A DNA stretch of 64,000 bases from Limosilactobacillus sp. (lineage in GTDB: Bacteria; Bacillota; Bacilli; Lactobacillales; Lactobacillaceae): the NCBI RefSeq assembly GCF_022482365.1, contig NZ_JAKVPE010000001.1, positions 1,054,001-1,118,000 of the forward strand, given 5' to 3'. Below are positions 40,622 to 55,600 of this stretch, piece after piece (positions within the stretch are counted from its first letter, which is position 1; every line of letters starts with the position of its first letter). The position numbers and the translations under genes are program-made. The notes under the pieces are model-generated. The model searched no databases and was not told the DNA's origin. It saw only the letters and a program-made list of their open reading frames with translations.

Positions 40622-43600
40622 TTACTCATCTTTTTTTTTCTTCCGCAAGCCTGCGAGGCCGAAGAGGCTAGCCAGGCCAGACAGTGCCAGGCCGAGGGTC
40701 GAAGCCTTAGATGCCGCTTCGTTCCCCGTCTGTGGCAGCTGACCAGCTTGCTGATGCCGCTTCTGGTTCTGCGCTGCATCATTGGCCGTCGTCGTTGCCG
40801 TGCCGGCGTTAGCACCGGTATGGCCGTTCGTGGCGCTTTGACCCGACTGGTTGCCGCCAGTCGAGCTGCCATTGCCGGAATGACCAGGCTGACCTGGTGC
40901 AATTGATCCGGCATTGTCGTCAATGTAGCCAGAGTTGTGCGGCTCGGTTGGCTGACTCGGGCTGACCGGCGTCGTCGGCTGAGTGGATTCACTCGGCTGA
41001 CTTGGTTCAGTCGGTTGACTCGGGCCTGTTGGTTGGCTCGGGTTCGTCGGCTGACTTGGACTCGTCGGTGATGTCGGACTTGTCGGTGACGTTGGGCTCG
41101 TTGGTGACGTTGGACTCGTTGGTGACGTTGGACTTGTCGGTGACGTCGGACTTGTCGGTGACGTCGGGCTCGTCGGCGTCGTTGGACTCGTTGGTGACGT
41201 TGGGCTCGTCGGCGTCGTTGGGCTTGTTGGGCTCGTCTCCTTGTAAGTAATCGTGACGATATCGTTGGCGGTATCCGCGTTGACATTCTCTTCCGCTACC
41301 TGCATTGGATCGGCCGTGTAGCCCGTGAAGCTTGGTGCGGTGTATGCGTCCCACTGTGCCTTGCCGCTGGTCGAAGCCGCCGGATCCAGCCGCCAAGCAC
41401 TGTAGCTAGCCTGGCCAGTAACCTCATCGTAGGTCTCCGTCCGCGTAAACGTAACCGTCTGCGTGATGGTTTCCGTGGTGCCATCCGGCTTAAAGACCTT
41501 GATCGTCCGCGTCGGCGTGCTCGTCTGCGAACTGGTCGTGATCTTGTGAACCAGGTGAATTGTGATTGTCTGGCTCGCGGCTGCTGTGAAGGTGTAGCTC
41601 GTCGGCAGGCTCTGATTCTTGGCAAGCTTGTAATGAGCCGGTACTTCGAGGCCAAGAGCGATCGTTTGACCATTCTTGCCGCCCTTGGTGATCGTCGTGA
41701 CAACCGGCTGACCCGGCTTGTCATCGTCGACAAAGTTAATCGTCAAGGACTCATCGTTAGCCGTGTAGGTGATGTCAATCGTCTCGTTCGGCGTGTTGGC
41801 ATTAACCGTGACGGCGCCAATCTGATTAATGGTCGTAGTATGACCATTGATCGTCTGCTTGATCGTCGCCGTGTAGCCAGCTGGTGCCGTTACCGAGTAA
41901 GCCGTCCATGCCGAATTGTCGGTTGACCAATTACTCAGGTTAGTCAGCTTGTCCGTGACTTCATTGTAGGTTGCCGTCCGGTGAATGGTTGCCGTCTGCG
42001 TTGTTGTGGTCGTCCCACTCAGCTGATGGTCATTGATCGTCCGGGTGACGTCCTTAGTTAGGTCGTGATCCTTGAACCAATTTGGATCAGTCGTTGGATT
42101 AGTTGTCGGATCAGTTGGATCAACCGTCCTCGTCTTTTCCTTCAGGTGGATTGTGATCGTTTGATCTGCGTCCGCCGTGAAGGTGTAGCTCGTCGGCAAT
42201 TTTTGGCCGGATGCCAACTCGTAGTGATCCGGAACTGTGACGCCGCTGAAGTCAATGATTGTATCGCCGGTCTTGCCTGTCTTCGTGATCGTAGTGCCAA
42301 CCTGACTGTCATTATTGTCGTCATCGACGAACTTGATGTTGACGGTCTGGTCATTAGCCGTGTAGGTCACAGTGACCTTCGAATCATTGTCAGTTGCGGC
42401 TGGCGTTACTTCGGCAACCCTGCTTGGATCCGCCGTGTAACCAGCGAAGCTCTTCGGCGTAAAGCCAGTAAACTTGTCGTGGCCACTTTCAGCTGTCCAG
42501 GCGCTTTCGCTGTTAGCCACCAGCTTGCCGGTAACCTCGTCATACTTAGCAGTCCGCGTAAATTCAACAGTCTGCTTCTTCTGATCTTCTGGAATCTGGG
42601 ACAGCTGATCAGTTGTCAGCCCTTCGTAATTAATGGTCCGGGTAACATCTTTGACCAGCCCTTGATTCTTGAACCAGTTCGGATCCTTAGTCGGGTTGGT
42701 AGCCGGCTTGGTTGGGTCAACAATCTGCTTAGCGTGAACTAAGTGGATTGTAATCGTCTGATCCTTGTCCGCCGTGAAGGTGTAGCTCGTCGGCAGACTC
42801 TGTCCTGATGCCAATGCATAGTGCGCTGGCACCTGAACGCCGCTGAAGTCGGTCAGTGTTTGACCGGTCTTGCCAGCCTTGGTGATCACGGTGCCAACCT
42901 GACTGTCACCATCATCGTCATCGACGAACTTGATGTTAACAACCTGGTCACCAGCCGTGTAGCTGATGTTCACAGTTTCATCGGCTGTTTTGCCATCAAC
43001 CTTCTTTTCAGCAACACTGTCCTGACTAGGCGTGTAGCCCGCAATCGTTGGCACCGTGTAGGCAGCCCACTTTGCTGGGTCGCTGGTGGTCCAAGGACTG
43101 TAGGTGGCTTCGCCGGTGACTTCATCAAAGGTCGCGGTCCGGGTAAAGTGAACCGTCTGCTTGATCGTGTCTTTCGTCGTATCCGGCTTCGTGATCGTGA
43201 TCGTCCGCGTCGTGTCCTTAGTCAAGGCTTCCATCTTCTCGTAAGTCTTGCTCGTGTCGCCTGGTACCGGATCAGTTGGCGCGGCCTCACCTGGGTGAAC
43301 CGTGATCGTCGCGTGTTCGATCTGAACAACAACCGTTGGAATACCATTGGCCGTGGCATGAACCTTGTTTGGAATTGTCTGTCCAGCAACTATCTTCCAG
43401 CCAGCTGGCGCAACCGGGTTAACGGCGACATCCGTACCAGTCTTCCCGCTCAGCGGAGTCGAGCTGATCTCGGTACCAGCCGCATCCTGGTAAGAAATCT
43501 TACCAGTTTGTTCATTAGCCGTGTAGCTAATCTCAACTTTTTCGTCAGTAGTATCGGCGTTGACCGTCTTGGCAGCCACCCCAGCCGGCGATGCAGTATA

Positions 43601-46600
43601 GCCACTGATCGTCTCCGGCGTGTAGACCGCCCACTGGTCACTGCCCTTGTGAGTCCAATCGCTGTACGTTACCGCACCCGTGACCTCATCGAAGGTGGCC
43701 GTCCGTGTGAATTCAACTTGCTGGGTAACCGTCAAGCTTGTACCGTCCGGTTTCGTGATCGTGATCGTCCGTGTTGGTGTCTTGGTCAAGGATTCCATCG
43801 TTGGGTAACTCTCGCTTGGGTTGCCAGGTACCTTGCCGGTTGGTGCGGTCTCGCCTGGGTGAACCGTAATCGTCGCATGTTCGATCTTGACGACAACTGT
43901 TGGAATGCCCGTGGCAGTTGCCTTAACCGTGTCCGGAATCGTCGGCTGGCCGGTAACTAGCTGCCAACCAGCAGGAACATGGTCAACGTGAACCGCAACC
44001 TCTTCGCCAGTCTTCCCGCTCAGTGGCGTTGAGCTGATCTCATTGCCTTTTTCATCCTGGTAAGAAATCTTCCCAGTCTGGTCATTAGCGGTGTAGCCAA
44101 CTTCTGCCGTGGCATTTTCAGTATCAGGCGTAACGTTCTCAGCCGCAACCGTCCCGGCAGTGTAGCCAGGAATTGCAACCGGCGTGTAGGCTGCCCACTG
44201 AGCGTCGCCGCTATGGGTCCAGTCACTGTACGTTGCCTTGCCAGTTACTTCATCATAGGTGGCCGTCCGTGTGAACTTGACCTCTTGAGTAACCTTCTGG
44301 GTGCTGCCATCCGGCTTCGTAACCGTGATCGTCCGCGTTGGCTTCTTGGTCAAGGCTTCCATCTGTTCATACTTGCCGGAGCCCCCCGGAAGTGTTTGGC
44401 CACTCGGGTCGGGGTCATCAAAAGTAACGGTAAGGGTCTTGTGGACCAGATGAATCGTCTTGCTTTGGGCCAGATCCGAACTAAAGGTGTAGCTGGTTGG
44501 CAGGCTCTCGTTCTCAGCGAGCTTGTAGCCGGCTGGGATCGTCAAACTAAGGTGGTCAATCGTACTGTTGGCGAGGCCATACTGCGTAATCGGCGAGCCA
44601 ACCTGTTGATTGCCCTCGTCATCGTCCACAAAGCTGATCGTCAGCGTTGCGTCCAGCTGGAAGTCCGCGTTCGATGAAGCCGTAATTTGATAGTTTGAAT
44701 TCTCGTCCTGCAGCTTCTTCAACGCGGCTGGCGTCAATTCTACCTTGTACGTTCCCGATTCGCTCGGCGTACCGTCGGCGAACTGGAAGTCGTCCTTGGT
44801 CAAACCACTAACTGTAGTTTCACCATTGTCGCCGAGTTTGATCGTAACCGTGATCTGGCTCGGATCAATCGTGGCTGTGGTGTTTTCCTGATGACCCGTC
44901 GTCGTGATAGTTCCAGCGGCCTGACTAATCTGGTAGCCAAACTGGCCGCTCTCGCTGACCTGGTAGTTCGGATTATCATCCGCCAGCTGCTGCTGACCAT
45001 TATGATTCAGCTTCAGGTGGTAGTTACCGACATTGGTTGGTGCACTGTCTAGCTTGTTGCCAGCAGCGTCATACCAGTCAAAGTCGCCTGCCGTTAAGCC
45101 TGAAACATTCAAGCTGTCAGTGCCAACTAGGCCTTCTGCCGTCAGCTGACCATCAGTCGGGCTCACGGCTCCCGGCTGACCATCATAGGTCTTGCCCAGA
45201 GTCGATCCCGGCTTATCAGCGAGGGTGACGGTCAGGTCCTTCTTCTGAATATCAAATCCAGCGGAACCCTTGAGGTCATTTTCGCTGATCGTGACGTTGC
45301 CGGCGCCTGCCAAGCGGTCGATTGCCGCCTGGAGGTGAGTGAGGCCTGCCGCCGTCAGCTTAATCGTGTAGCTGCCAACCTTCGTCGGTGCCGTTGAAAG
45401 GCTGTTGTCCTGGGCATCGTACCAAGCATAGTCGCCAGCTTGCAGCGTGTAAGTACTCTGGCTAGTGCTGCCTGGGTAGGCCAAGGTCACGGTGATGTCG
45501 CCACTCGGGCTCGTCACCTCGCCGTTCGTAACCGGCTGACCGTCATAGGTCTTGTGGTTGCTGCCGCTCAGGGTTGCACTGACGTTTTCGCTTGCCGGCG
45601 TGATTGTGTAGGTAAATTCGCCGGTAACCGCATCGTTGGCAAAGCTGTAGTTGGTGTTAGCAGTGCGCAGCTTACTAATGCTGCTCTGCTTGAACTTCAG
45701 ACTGTAAGTCCCGACATTCGTTGGCTCGCCGGTCAGGGCTGTGTAGGTACCATCCGCATTCTTGGCAAACCATTCGTAGTCGCTGGCGTCAATTCCGGTC
45801 GTACTGAGGCTCTGCCCGGTAACGAGACCAGATGGCGTCCAGCTTACCCCTGCCAAGACATCGCTAGCAGCCGTAGAACTGCCATCATATGCCCGGCTAG
45901 CACTGCCGCTAATTGCTGCCGTCGCCGGAGCCTGCTTGATTTCGTAATCAATCGTGCCCGTTGCTTCAGTAATCTCGTAATTAGTGTTGGCCGTCTGCAG
46001 CTTCTGGTAAGCAGTACTCTTCAGGCGTGCCTGGTACTTGCCAGCGTTGGTTGGAACCGCGGTTAGCTTGTTGCCCTGGGCATCGTACCAGTCAAAGTCA
46101 CCCGCAGACAGCGTCCCCTTATCAAGGCTGGTTGTACCATCCTTAACCGTCAGGCCGCTAACGTCCAGGCTTGCCGGCTGACCATCGTAGGTCTTGTCCT
46201 GCGAATCGCCTGAAACCGTCACATTGATGAGCGGTTCCGGCGTGATCGTAAAGGTAGCAGATCCCGGAACGCTGGTTACCGTGTCAGCGAACTGAACGTT
46301 GGAACCCGTCAGTTGGCTCAAGCGGGCCTTCAGTCTTGTCAGGCTGCTGTCTTTCAGCTTGATCGTGTAGGTGCCAACATCCTGCGGTGCCTCAGTCAGC
46401 TTGTGGCCATGAGCGTACCAGTCAAGGTCGCCGGCCGTGATCGTGTAGGTGCTGTTGGCATTGCTGCCTGGGTAGGTTAGCGTCACGGTGATGTTGCCGC
46501 TATTGCTGTTAACCTCACCAATCGTGACCCGATTGCCGTCATAGACCTTCGAGTTGGAACCGCTCAGTTTGGCGGTGGCGGCATCCGAAGCCGTGATGAC

Positions 46601-49600
46601 GTAATCAGCATCGCTGTTAAATGTCCACTGATAGTTTTGGCCATGGTTGCCATCCAGCGCCTTCAGCTTTTCCTGACCGGCATTCGAGAGCTGAATCTTG
46701 TACGTACCAACGTTAGAGGTACTGCCGTTATTTGGCACAATCTCCAAATCGTCAGCAGTCAAGGCAACTGTCTGTGGCTGACCATCTGCAGCGTAAATCG
46801 TAGCAGTATAACTGTACTTGTTCATGTCCAAATCACTGACGGACGTGGACTTCGCATCGTAGGTCCGGCCGTCGTGGCCCGTCAGCTGAACGGTTTCCTT
46901 ACCCTGCTTAACGGTAAAGGTACCCTTGGTCGTAACGTCAGCCGCGTCCTCCGGGTACTCATAGTTGGTGCCAAGAGCGGTCTTAATATTATTCAGGCCA
47001 TCCGCCGACAGTTCAACCTCGTAATCGCCGACGTTGCCCGGCTTCTGAGCGTAGACCACGTCGCCATCCCGCTGAGTGTAGCTCAAGGCCGCGCCGCCTT
47101 CAGTAGCGATACTCAGGGAGTAGCCAGATGGGTTGCTGCTAAGTGCATCTTTCCAATCTTGGGACCCGTAGACAACCGACTTCTTAGCATCATTAACGGT
47201 AATCGTTACCGGCATTTGGGTAACTTCAAACCCGGCCGTGGCGTCCTTCGCCTGGGTCCAGTCATAGTTGCTGCTGCCCGTCTTCGTAGAGATCGACAGG
47301 TTAGCGAGCTTTTCTAAGCCATGTTCTGATAACTTGACCCGGTAGTCGCCAACATTAGTTGGGTTAGTCACGAATTCAAGGTCGGCATTGGTCAGCTTTA
47401 CTTGGCCGGCAAAAATCGGCGTATCAGCCACGCCATTCACGGTCGCGGTGATGGTCAGCTTGTAGTTGCCGGCATTAATTGCCGTTGACTCGCCATACTT
47501 AACCTTCTGCGTACCAGTAATCGTGACGGTCGCAGCCGCCGGACTAATGACGTAGGTTGCTGGTTCGTGCGAGGCGTCAGTAGTTGCGGTTTGCTCAAAG
47601 TCATAGTCAGGGTAGAGGGACTTCAAGCGAGCAATCAAGGCCGCCGAAGCCTTTACCTGATACTTGCCAGCATCTTTTGGCAGCTGATCAGTGGCGGACC
47701 CATTGTTAGTGCCGTAGTCAATGTAAAGCGATCCGGCCTTGAGACCGATCTCTTCCTTGGTTGGCTTATGGTTGGCCGTATCAACCCAGTTACTGAAGTC
47801 CAGGTTGTAGGCGTTTGGATCCAGTGCCAGCTCAGTACCATAGGTCGTGGTTTGACTACCAGTCAGGGTCAGTTGCGCCTTCCGCGTGTAGATCAGGTAC
47901 GTCGCCTCGGTGTCGTCCTGACTGATCTTGTAATTAGCAGCACCAGTGAGGTTATTGATCCGCTCCAGTGCGGCGGCGGTCAGACGAACCGTGTAAACCG
48001 GGTTCCCCTCAGTGACGTTGCCACTGGCGTTGGCGTTCTTAACCGCGTTGCCAGCCGCATTGACCACTTCCAAGTCACCGGCAGACAAGGTGTAGCTGGC
48101 GATGTCAGTCGGCTGACTGCCGTTGTTCCAGCTAATCTTGATCTTACCGCTCGAAAGATCGTCAGCGGTAATTGCCGCCGTAGATCCGTCATAAACTTTG
48201 GAAGCCTGGCCGGACAGCTCGATGACCAGATCACGCTGCTTAATCGTGTAGGTCACTGAACCAGTAATGGTGCTGTTGCCATGCTCGTCGACAAAGGAGT
48301 AGTTCGGGTTGGCATCTGCCCACTTCTTCTTGCCATTGGCGTTTAATAGCAGGTAGTAAGTGCCGGCATTCGTTGGCGCACTAATCTTGTGGGTACCGGC
48401 CGCATCAGAGTACCAGTCAAAGTCACTAGCGTCGAAGGTTGGCGTCTTCAAGCCTTCAGCGTTGTTAAAGCCATAGTCGGTGGCGCTGGATGGATTGAAG
48501 CTGGCTACAGTGCCGTCGTAGGTCGTTTCTTCGTTGCCGTGCAGCTGAACCTTGCCAGAAACGGTTTGCTTGATTTCAAAGCTAGCCTGACCGGCTTGAT
48601 CAGCGGTGGTGGTTAACTTAACCATCCCTGCGCCAAGCACATGGTCAATCTGGGCTTGGATGCTGCTGATTCCGGCAGCGGTGAGCTTCAGGTGGTATTT
48701 GCCGACGTTCGTTGGGGCAGTGCCTTCTACCCATTCGTAGTCGCCCTGCTTCAGTGTGTAGCTGGTTGGCAGGTTGGCAATATCCTCGCCGCCGTTCAGT
48801 TCAACCTTGATCGTTGACCCATTCTTATAGAGCTCATCGGCTGTGACGGCGGAACCGTTGTAAACCTTGTAGCCGTTACCGCTAAGGGCAGCAGTCACGT
48901 TGGCTTCCGTGATGGTGTAGGTTGCCGTGCCCGCAGTCGACGCGGTTGCCGACCAAGTGACGTTGTCGCTATTGATCTTCTTGATATTGTTCCAACCCTG
49001 CTGGGAAAGACGGGCAGCATAGGTGCCGACCTTCACCGGAGCAGTCGTGGTCCAATTACCATCAACCTTGAATTCAACGTCGCCATCTTGCAGCGTGTAG
49101 GTTGGGTTGCCAGGCTCATCCAGGGTCAGCGTGTACTTGCTCAGGTAGCCATCTTCGCCAGCTGGGCTGACCGCCTTGCCAGTGTAAGCGTACGATGGCG
49201 TCCCGCTGAAGGTTGCCTTCCCAATGGCCTTGTCAATGACCAGGGTACCGTAAGAACTGTCCTTGGAAATCGTGTAATTGTTGCCAGCAAGGCTTTGAAT
49301 CCTCGTCACTCCCGCATCGGTCAATACGATGTGGTAAGTCCCGCCGGCGTTAATGGCCGTCGTCGGGTTGCCGTCCGCATCAACGATTTGGAAGTCGCCA
49401 GAGGTCAGAGCAACCCCGGTCAGGTCCTTGCCGCCGTTGGTCGATTTGAAGCTGACCGTCACGCTATTATTGCCCGTGGTGTTGTAGCTGACGCCAATCG
49501 AGCTGCCAGTGTAGGTTTCCGTCTGCGTGCCGGACACAGTGGCGTTGTTCGTCGAAGCGGTGATTGTGAAGCTAGCCGAACCAGTAATGGCGTTATCGGC

Positions 49601-52600
49601 AAACTTGACATTGCTATCGCCGCTCTGACTAGTACCAGCCAGTGACTTGAGGTAGTTTTCAACGTTCGTCACCCCGGTACTATTCAGGGTGATTGTGTAG
49701 CTGCCGGCATCAGTGGCGTTGCCAGTGATGTCGTAATCGGTGTCCTTCAGGGTGTAGCTGGCACTATTGCTGCCTGGGAAGTTCAAGTTAACCTTGATCT
49801 GGCCGCCCTGGTTGATTTCGTCAAGCGAGATCGCGTTGCCGTCGTAAACCTTAGAGTTTGATCCAGTCAAAGTTCCTGTAGCCTCGGCGGCAGAAATTAC
49901 GTATTTGCCTAAGCCCGTCTGCGTCAAAGTGAAGTTCGGGTTCAGGCTCTGCAGCTTTCTCAGACCGCCATCAGTGAGCTTGATGTAGTAAGTGCCGACG
50001 TCCTTCGGGTTGCTGGACAGCGCGTTGCCGGTGGCGTTGACCCACTCGTAGTCGTTGCCGGTCATGCCGGTAGTGTTCAGTTCAACTGTCTGACCATCAA
50101 CCTGCGTCGTCAGCTTCAGCTTGCTTGGGTCAATCGTGTCAGTGGTGGCTGCATCGTAGGTCTTGCCATAGTCACCGTTATTGCTGATTGTAGCAGCCGT
50201 CGACAGCGACGTGATTGTGTAATCGGCCGTGCCGGTGATGGCGTCATCCGCAAAGGTGACGTTGCTCAGAGCATTCCCAGCGGCGTCGGTGCCAGAGCCG
50301 GCCTTGTCCTCAATCAGCTTTTGAATTGCCGACGGCTTCAAGGACAACGTGTAGGCCTGGCTGTTGGCGTCGACTGGCGCAGAGCCGTCGCTGGTGTTCC
50401 AAACGAAGTCATCAGCGGTCAGGGCAACCGTCTCCGAATGACTGGCATCCCCATTTGCTGGGTACTTGATCGTCAGCGTGATGTTGTTGCCCGCATCGTG
50501 CTTATTCAAATCATCCAGGGTGACGCCCTTGCCGTTGTAAGCCCGTCTGCCACTGCCGCTCAGCGTTGCGCTGGCGTTGGCCTGGGTAATCGTGTACTTC
50601 CCCAGACCGGTGTTAGTCAGGGTGAAGTTCGGGTTATCCGCCTGGAGGGTTGCGAAGGCCGCGTCAGTCAGCTTCAGGTAGTAAGTGCCGACATTCTTCG
50701 GCGCGCTGATGGCATTGCCATCCTGGTCGACCCATTCAAAGCTGCTGCCATCGATTCCGGTCGTTGTCAGGTCAACGGTTTGACCATTAACGGTCGTCGT
50801 CAATTTGAGCTTGCTTGGATCAATCGTGCTGGTGGCGGCACCGTCATAGGTCTTGGTGTAGTCACTAGCGTTGGCCAAAACCGAATCGCTGGCCAGCGGA
50901 TTAATCTTGTAGCTGGCGTCACTGGTGATGGTTGACTCACCGCTGGCGTTGGTCCAGACGAGGTTGTCATTGCCAAATTGGCTAATGATCCCGTTCTTGC
51001 CCTGGTCGGTTAACCGAACCTGGTAAGTCTTCGCATCCGTTGGCATCGTGGTTGTCCAATTCTGGCCATCCGTTGAAAATTCAACGTCACCACTACTCAA
51101 GCTGTAGGCGCTCGCGTTAGCGGTTGGCCCGGTAACCGTGACCTTCAAACCGGTGGTTGAGCTATTCAGGTCACCCACCGTAATTGGCTGGCCATTGTAG
51201 GTACTGGACCCGTTACCGGTCAGCTTAGCACTGGCTGTTGCCTTGCTGATTACTAGCTTACCCGCATCAGTATCACTTTGCGAGATCGCGTAGTTGCTGC
51301 CAACCGCAGCTTGAATCTTCGCAATGCCGGCATCCGTCAGAACGACCCGGTAAGTGCCGTGATTAGTGGCAGAATTGCCGCTTTCGCCAGCAAGCCGGAA
51401 GTCGCCGGAATCCAGGGTGACGTTGGTCAGTGGCGCCGTTGCCCCGTCCGCGTTATTGGCGGCATTGGCAATCGTGACCTTCACACTGTTGGAGCCGCCC
51501 TGCTCGTAGGCAACGGAAATCGGGCTGCCAGTGTAGGATTCATTTTGCGTGCCGGAAACGCTGACCACGTTTGCTGACGGGTCAACCGTGAAGGTCGCAC
51601 TGCCAGTCAATGCAGCGTCGGTCAGGTCAACGTTGCCCTTCCAAGTCGAATCCGCCGCAATCTTCGCTTTCAGGTGCTGAAGGATATTGGCCTTATTCAA
51701 TTCCAGCGTGTAGGTGGCCGCATCAGTGGCGTTGCCGGATGTCCAGCTGTAGTCGCCGTCCTGCAGCTTGTAATCAATCGTCTTGTTGACACCCGATACG
51801 GAAATCGTAACGACGATGTTACCGCCAGTCTTGTTCAGGTCGGCAGTAGTAACTTGAGAGCCGGTGTAGACCCGGTGGTTGCTCCCGGAAAGGACAGCCT
51901 TCCCGGCAGCCTGGGTGATTGTGTAAGTCCCATTGCCGATGTTGGCAAAGTCGACCTTGCTCCAATCCAGGTTCGTGTCGTCATCCGTGTTCTGCCGGAT
52001 CTTCTCCTTGCCAGTCTCGGTCAGTTCAATCTTGTAGTCGCCAACGTTAACTGGTGCCTGGTCGCCAGCGTAGACCGTCCCATCGGCCGCCACGAACTGG
52101 TAGTCCTGGCTGTCAAGGGTCAGAGTCGGGTTGCCCGGCGCTGTAATCGTGATGCCAATCGGCGTGGTGTAGCTGGTGATTGCCGTACCATCGTAGACCT
52201 TTTGGCCGGCACCCTTCATGACAACCTGTGGCGTTGCCTTGGTGATCGTAAAGGTTCCCTGGCCCGCGCTTTCGACTTTGTAGCTGTAGTGGGCGGAATC
52301 AAGCGCACTGATGGCGTTCTTCCCCTGCTCACTCAGTTGAACCTGGTAAGTTCCAGTATTGGTTGGATCCTGGTTCGGTGCGAATTCCAGGTCGCCGTTC
52401 TTCAGCGTGTAGGTCTGGCCGTTGCCAAGGGTGATGGCGTAGTCATTGACATCAATCTCGCTGTTGTCAAAGGCCGTCCCCTTGTAGGCCACGCTCTGGC
52501 CGCCGTTCTTGTCCGCCAGGGTGACGCTGACCCCCGTGGTCTTTTGAATGGCATAGGTTGCCGAAGTGTTGTTGACCCAGTTGTAGTTGTTGGTTGCCGA

Positions 52601-55600
52601 CTTCAGCTTAGCAAGGCCGGTATCCGTCAGCTTGACGGTGTAGCTGCCCAGCTCAGTTGGTTCAGTACTATCGTTGTCGATAGCAAAATCGCCGCCAGCC
52701 AGTGAGAGTGCCACACCTGCTGGAATTGTCAATGTCTTGCCATTATTAGTACTAATGGTCGGAACAAACTTAGTGCTGTCAAACTGTCCGGTCTTGCCGT
52801 TGTAGTTAACGGTCTGACCGCTATCAGCAGTAAAACCAACCGTGGCCGTCGCCTTATTAATCTTGTAAGTGGCCTCGCTGGTGATTGTGCTGTTGGCCCA
52901 ATCAATGTTAGCGGCATTTTCGGCCGTGATCTTGGCCTTGCCAGCAGCCGTCAGTTCAATAGTGTAATCGCCGGCGTCGACTGGGGCAGTCGTGTAGGTT
53001 TGGCCGTCCTTCTTCCAGACGTAATCCGTGCCGGCAGTCAGGTCAACGGTCGTCGCGGTGTTAGGAGCGGTGATCGTGACCTTGACCGGCGTCGTGTAGC
53101 TGGAAATTGCCGTGCCATCGTAGGTCTTTTCACCAGCCCCATTCAGGGTGGCGGTCCCGGTGGCCTTGGTAATTACCAGGCTGCCGTAAGCACTGCTGTC
53201 CTGGGAAATCTGGTAGTTCTTGCCGACCGCGTTTTGCACCTTAGCGACGCCTGCATCAGTCAATACAACGTGGTAGGTGCCGACGTTGATCGGGTCGCCT
53301 TCAACGGTGAAGTCACCGGAATCCAGCGTTACCGTGCTTGCATCCGCCGTCTTGCCCGTGGTGTTGCCAGCAGCATTGGCAATCGTGATTGTCACGCTGT
53401 TCGTACCGTTGGCCTGGTAGTTCAGGTCAACTTTCTGACCAGTGTAGGTTTCTGTTTGGCTGCCGCCCACCTTAACGACGTTTGCCGAAGCGTTAATCGT
53501 GAAGGTGGCCGAACCGGTAATGGCGTCATCAGCAAATTGGACGTTGCTTTGCCCGTCCTGACCGGTCCCGGCCAAGGACTTGATATAGTCCTTAACTGCG
53601 GTTACGCCGGCCGAAGTCAGGCTAACGGTGTAGGTGCCAGCATCCGTGGCGTTGCCAGAAATGTAGTAGTCGCCAGTCTTGAGCGTGTAGGAGTGAGTCC
53701 CCGTCAGGCCAGGAATGGTCAGCGCCACTTTGATGCTGCCGTTGCTGTTGAGCTCGGTCAGGCTGACTGCATTGCCGTTATAGGTCTTGGAGTTGCTGCC
53801 GCTCAGCACGCCACTTGCGTCGGCCTGGGTAATTGTGTATGTCCCCGTGCCGGTCTGGGTCAAGGTGAAGTTCGGGTTGGCCGCGTTCAGCTTAGCAAGC
53901 CCATCGGCAGTTAAGGCAATGTGGTAGGTGCCAACCGCCTGCGGGTTGCTGCTTAAGGCATTGCCAGCAGCGTCGACCCACTGGTAGTCGCCGGCCGTCA
54001 GGGTACTGGTATCCAAGCTAACGGTCTTCCCATTAACCTGGGTGCTAATCGTCAGCTTGCTTGGGTCCACCTCGGTCGTCGCGGTTCCATCATAAGTCTT
54101 GCTGTAGTTACCAGCCGTCGCGTTGTTGGCAATCGTGGCGTCGGCCGCCAGCTTGGTAATGGTGTAGTCCGCGCTCCCGGTGATGGCATCGTCGGCAAAC
54201 TTGACGTTGCTCAGCTTTTGACCAGCAGCGTCGGTGCCATAGCCAGCCTTGCCTTCAATCAGTTGCTTAATATGATCGGCGTTCAGCGACAGCGTGTAGG
54301 CAGTATCGCTGGCGTTAACTGGTGCGGCATGGTCCGTGGTATTCCAAGTGTAGTCGCCACTGGCCAGGTCAACCGTCTCGCTGTGGCTTCCGCCATTTTG
54401 CGGGTAGGTAATCGTCAGCGTAATGCCGCCCTTGTTCAGGTCGCTATCGGTGACGGCTTGACCGTTGTAGGCACGGGTCCTGCTCCCGCTCAACGTTGCA
54501 CTGGCCGTGGCCTGGGTGATCGTGTAAGTTCCCAGACCAGTATTGGTCAGCGTGTAATTCTTGTTATGACTCTGCAGCGTTGCAAAAGCGCTGTTCGTGA
54601 GCTTGACGTAGTAGGTTCCAACGTTGACCGGATCGTCAATCTTATTGCCGTTCGCGTCAACCCATTCGTAGCTACTGTCGTCGATTCCGGTCGTGTCCAG
54701 CTTTACCGAATTGCCATTCAGGGGCGTTGTCAGCGTAAACTTGCCGGCATCAATCGTGTGGGTTGCCGTACCGTCATAGGTCTTGCTGTAGTTGCCGTCG
54801 GTCGTGTTGACCAAGACCGAATTTTCGGCGACTGGGTCAATCTCATAGGTAGCAACGCTCTTAATGGAGCTGTTTGCACTGCCCCAGTCAATGTTCGTAT
54901 ACGTATCCTTGATCTTCTGCTTACCAGCATCGGTCAGTTCAATCGTGTACTTGCCCACGTCAGATGGTGCCGTCGTGTGGGTCTCGCTGCCAAGCTTCCA
55001 AACGTAGTCGGTACCGGCAGTGAGCGTAATGGTTTTTGGCTCTTTTTTGTTGCCCTGGGTAGTAAGGGCAGTAACCTTCAAAGCAATCGGCGTCTTGTAA
55101 CTAGTGATTGGCGAACCATCATAGGTCTTCTTGCCAACACCACTGAGGACGGCGGTCCCGGCAGTTTTGACAACTGTCAAGGTTGCCTGTCCCGTGATCG
55201 TTGATGCACCATTTTCTTCCCAGACAATGTTGCCCGTGCTGCCATAGTTTGCCTTAATAGCAGCCAAGCCGTCAGCGCTGATTCGAACAAGGTAAGTTCC
55301 GACATCCTTCGGCCTATTTTCTGTCCAAGTCAGTCCATTATCTGAGGAATATTCCAGATTGCCAGTGGTGGAGTGAGAGAAGAACGTATAAAATTCATCA
55401 TTTTTCGGAATATCAACAGTTAGCGTGACGCCACCATGTTCCATTGAATCTGGGTAAATCCGCTGACCAGTGTAAGTGGTGCTGCCGGTGCCACTCAACA
55501 CGGCATGAGCAACGCGTGGATTAATCTTCAAGGTTCCATAACTGGCATCCTTGCTGATCGAATAGTTGTCACCAACAGCCTTCCGGAGCTTGGCTAGGCC

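Noticed and set aside
41040-41235. Regular repeats that at first look CRISPR-like
   Set aside because: Unit of 9 or 18 bp with no unique spacers; they encode Thr-Ser-Pro in frame.
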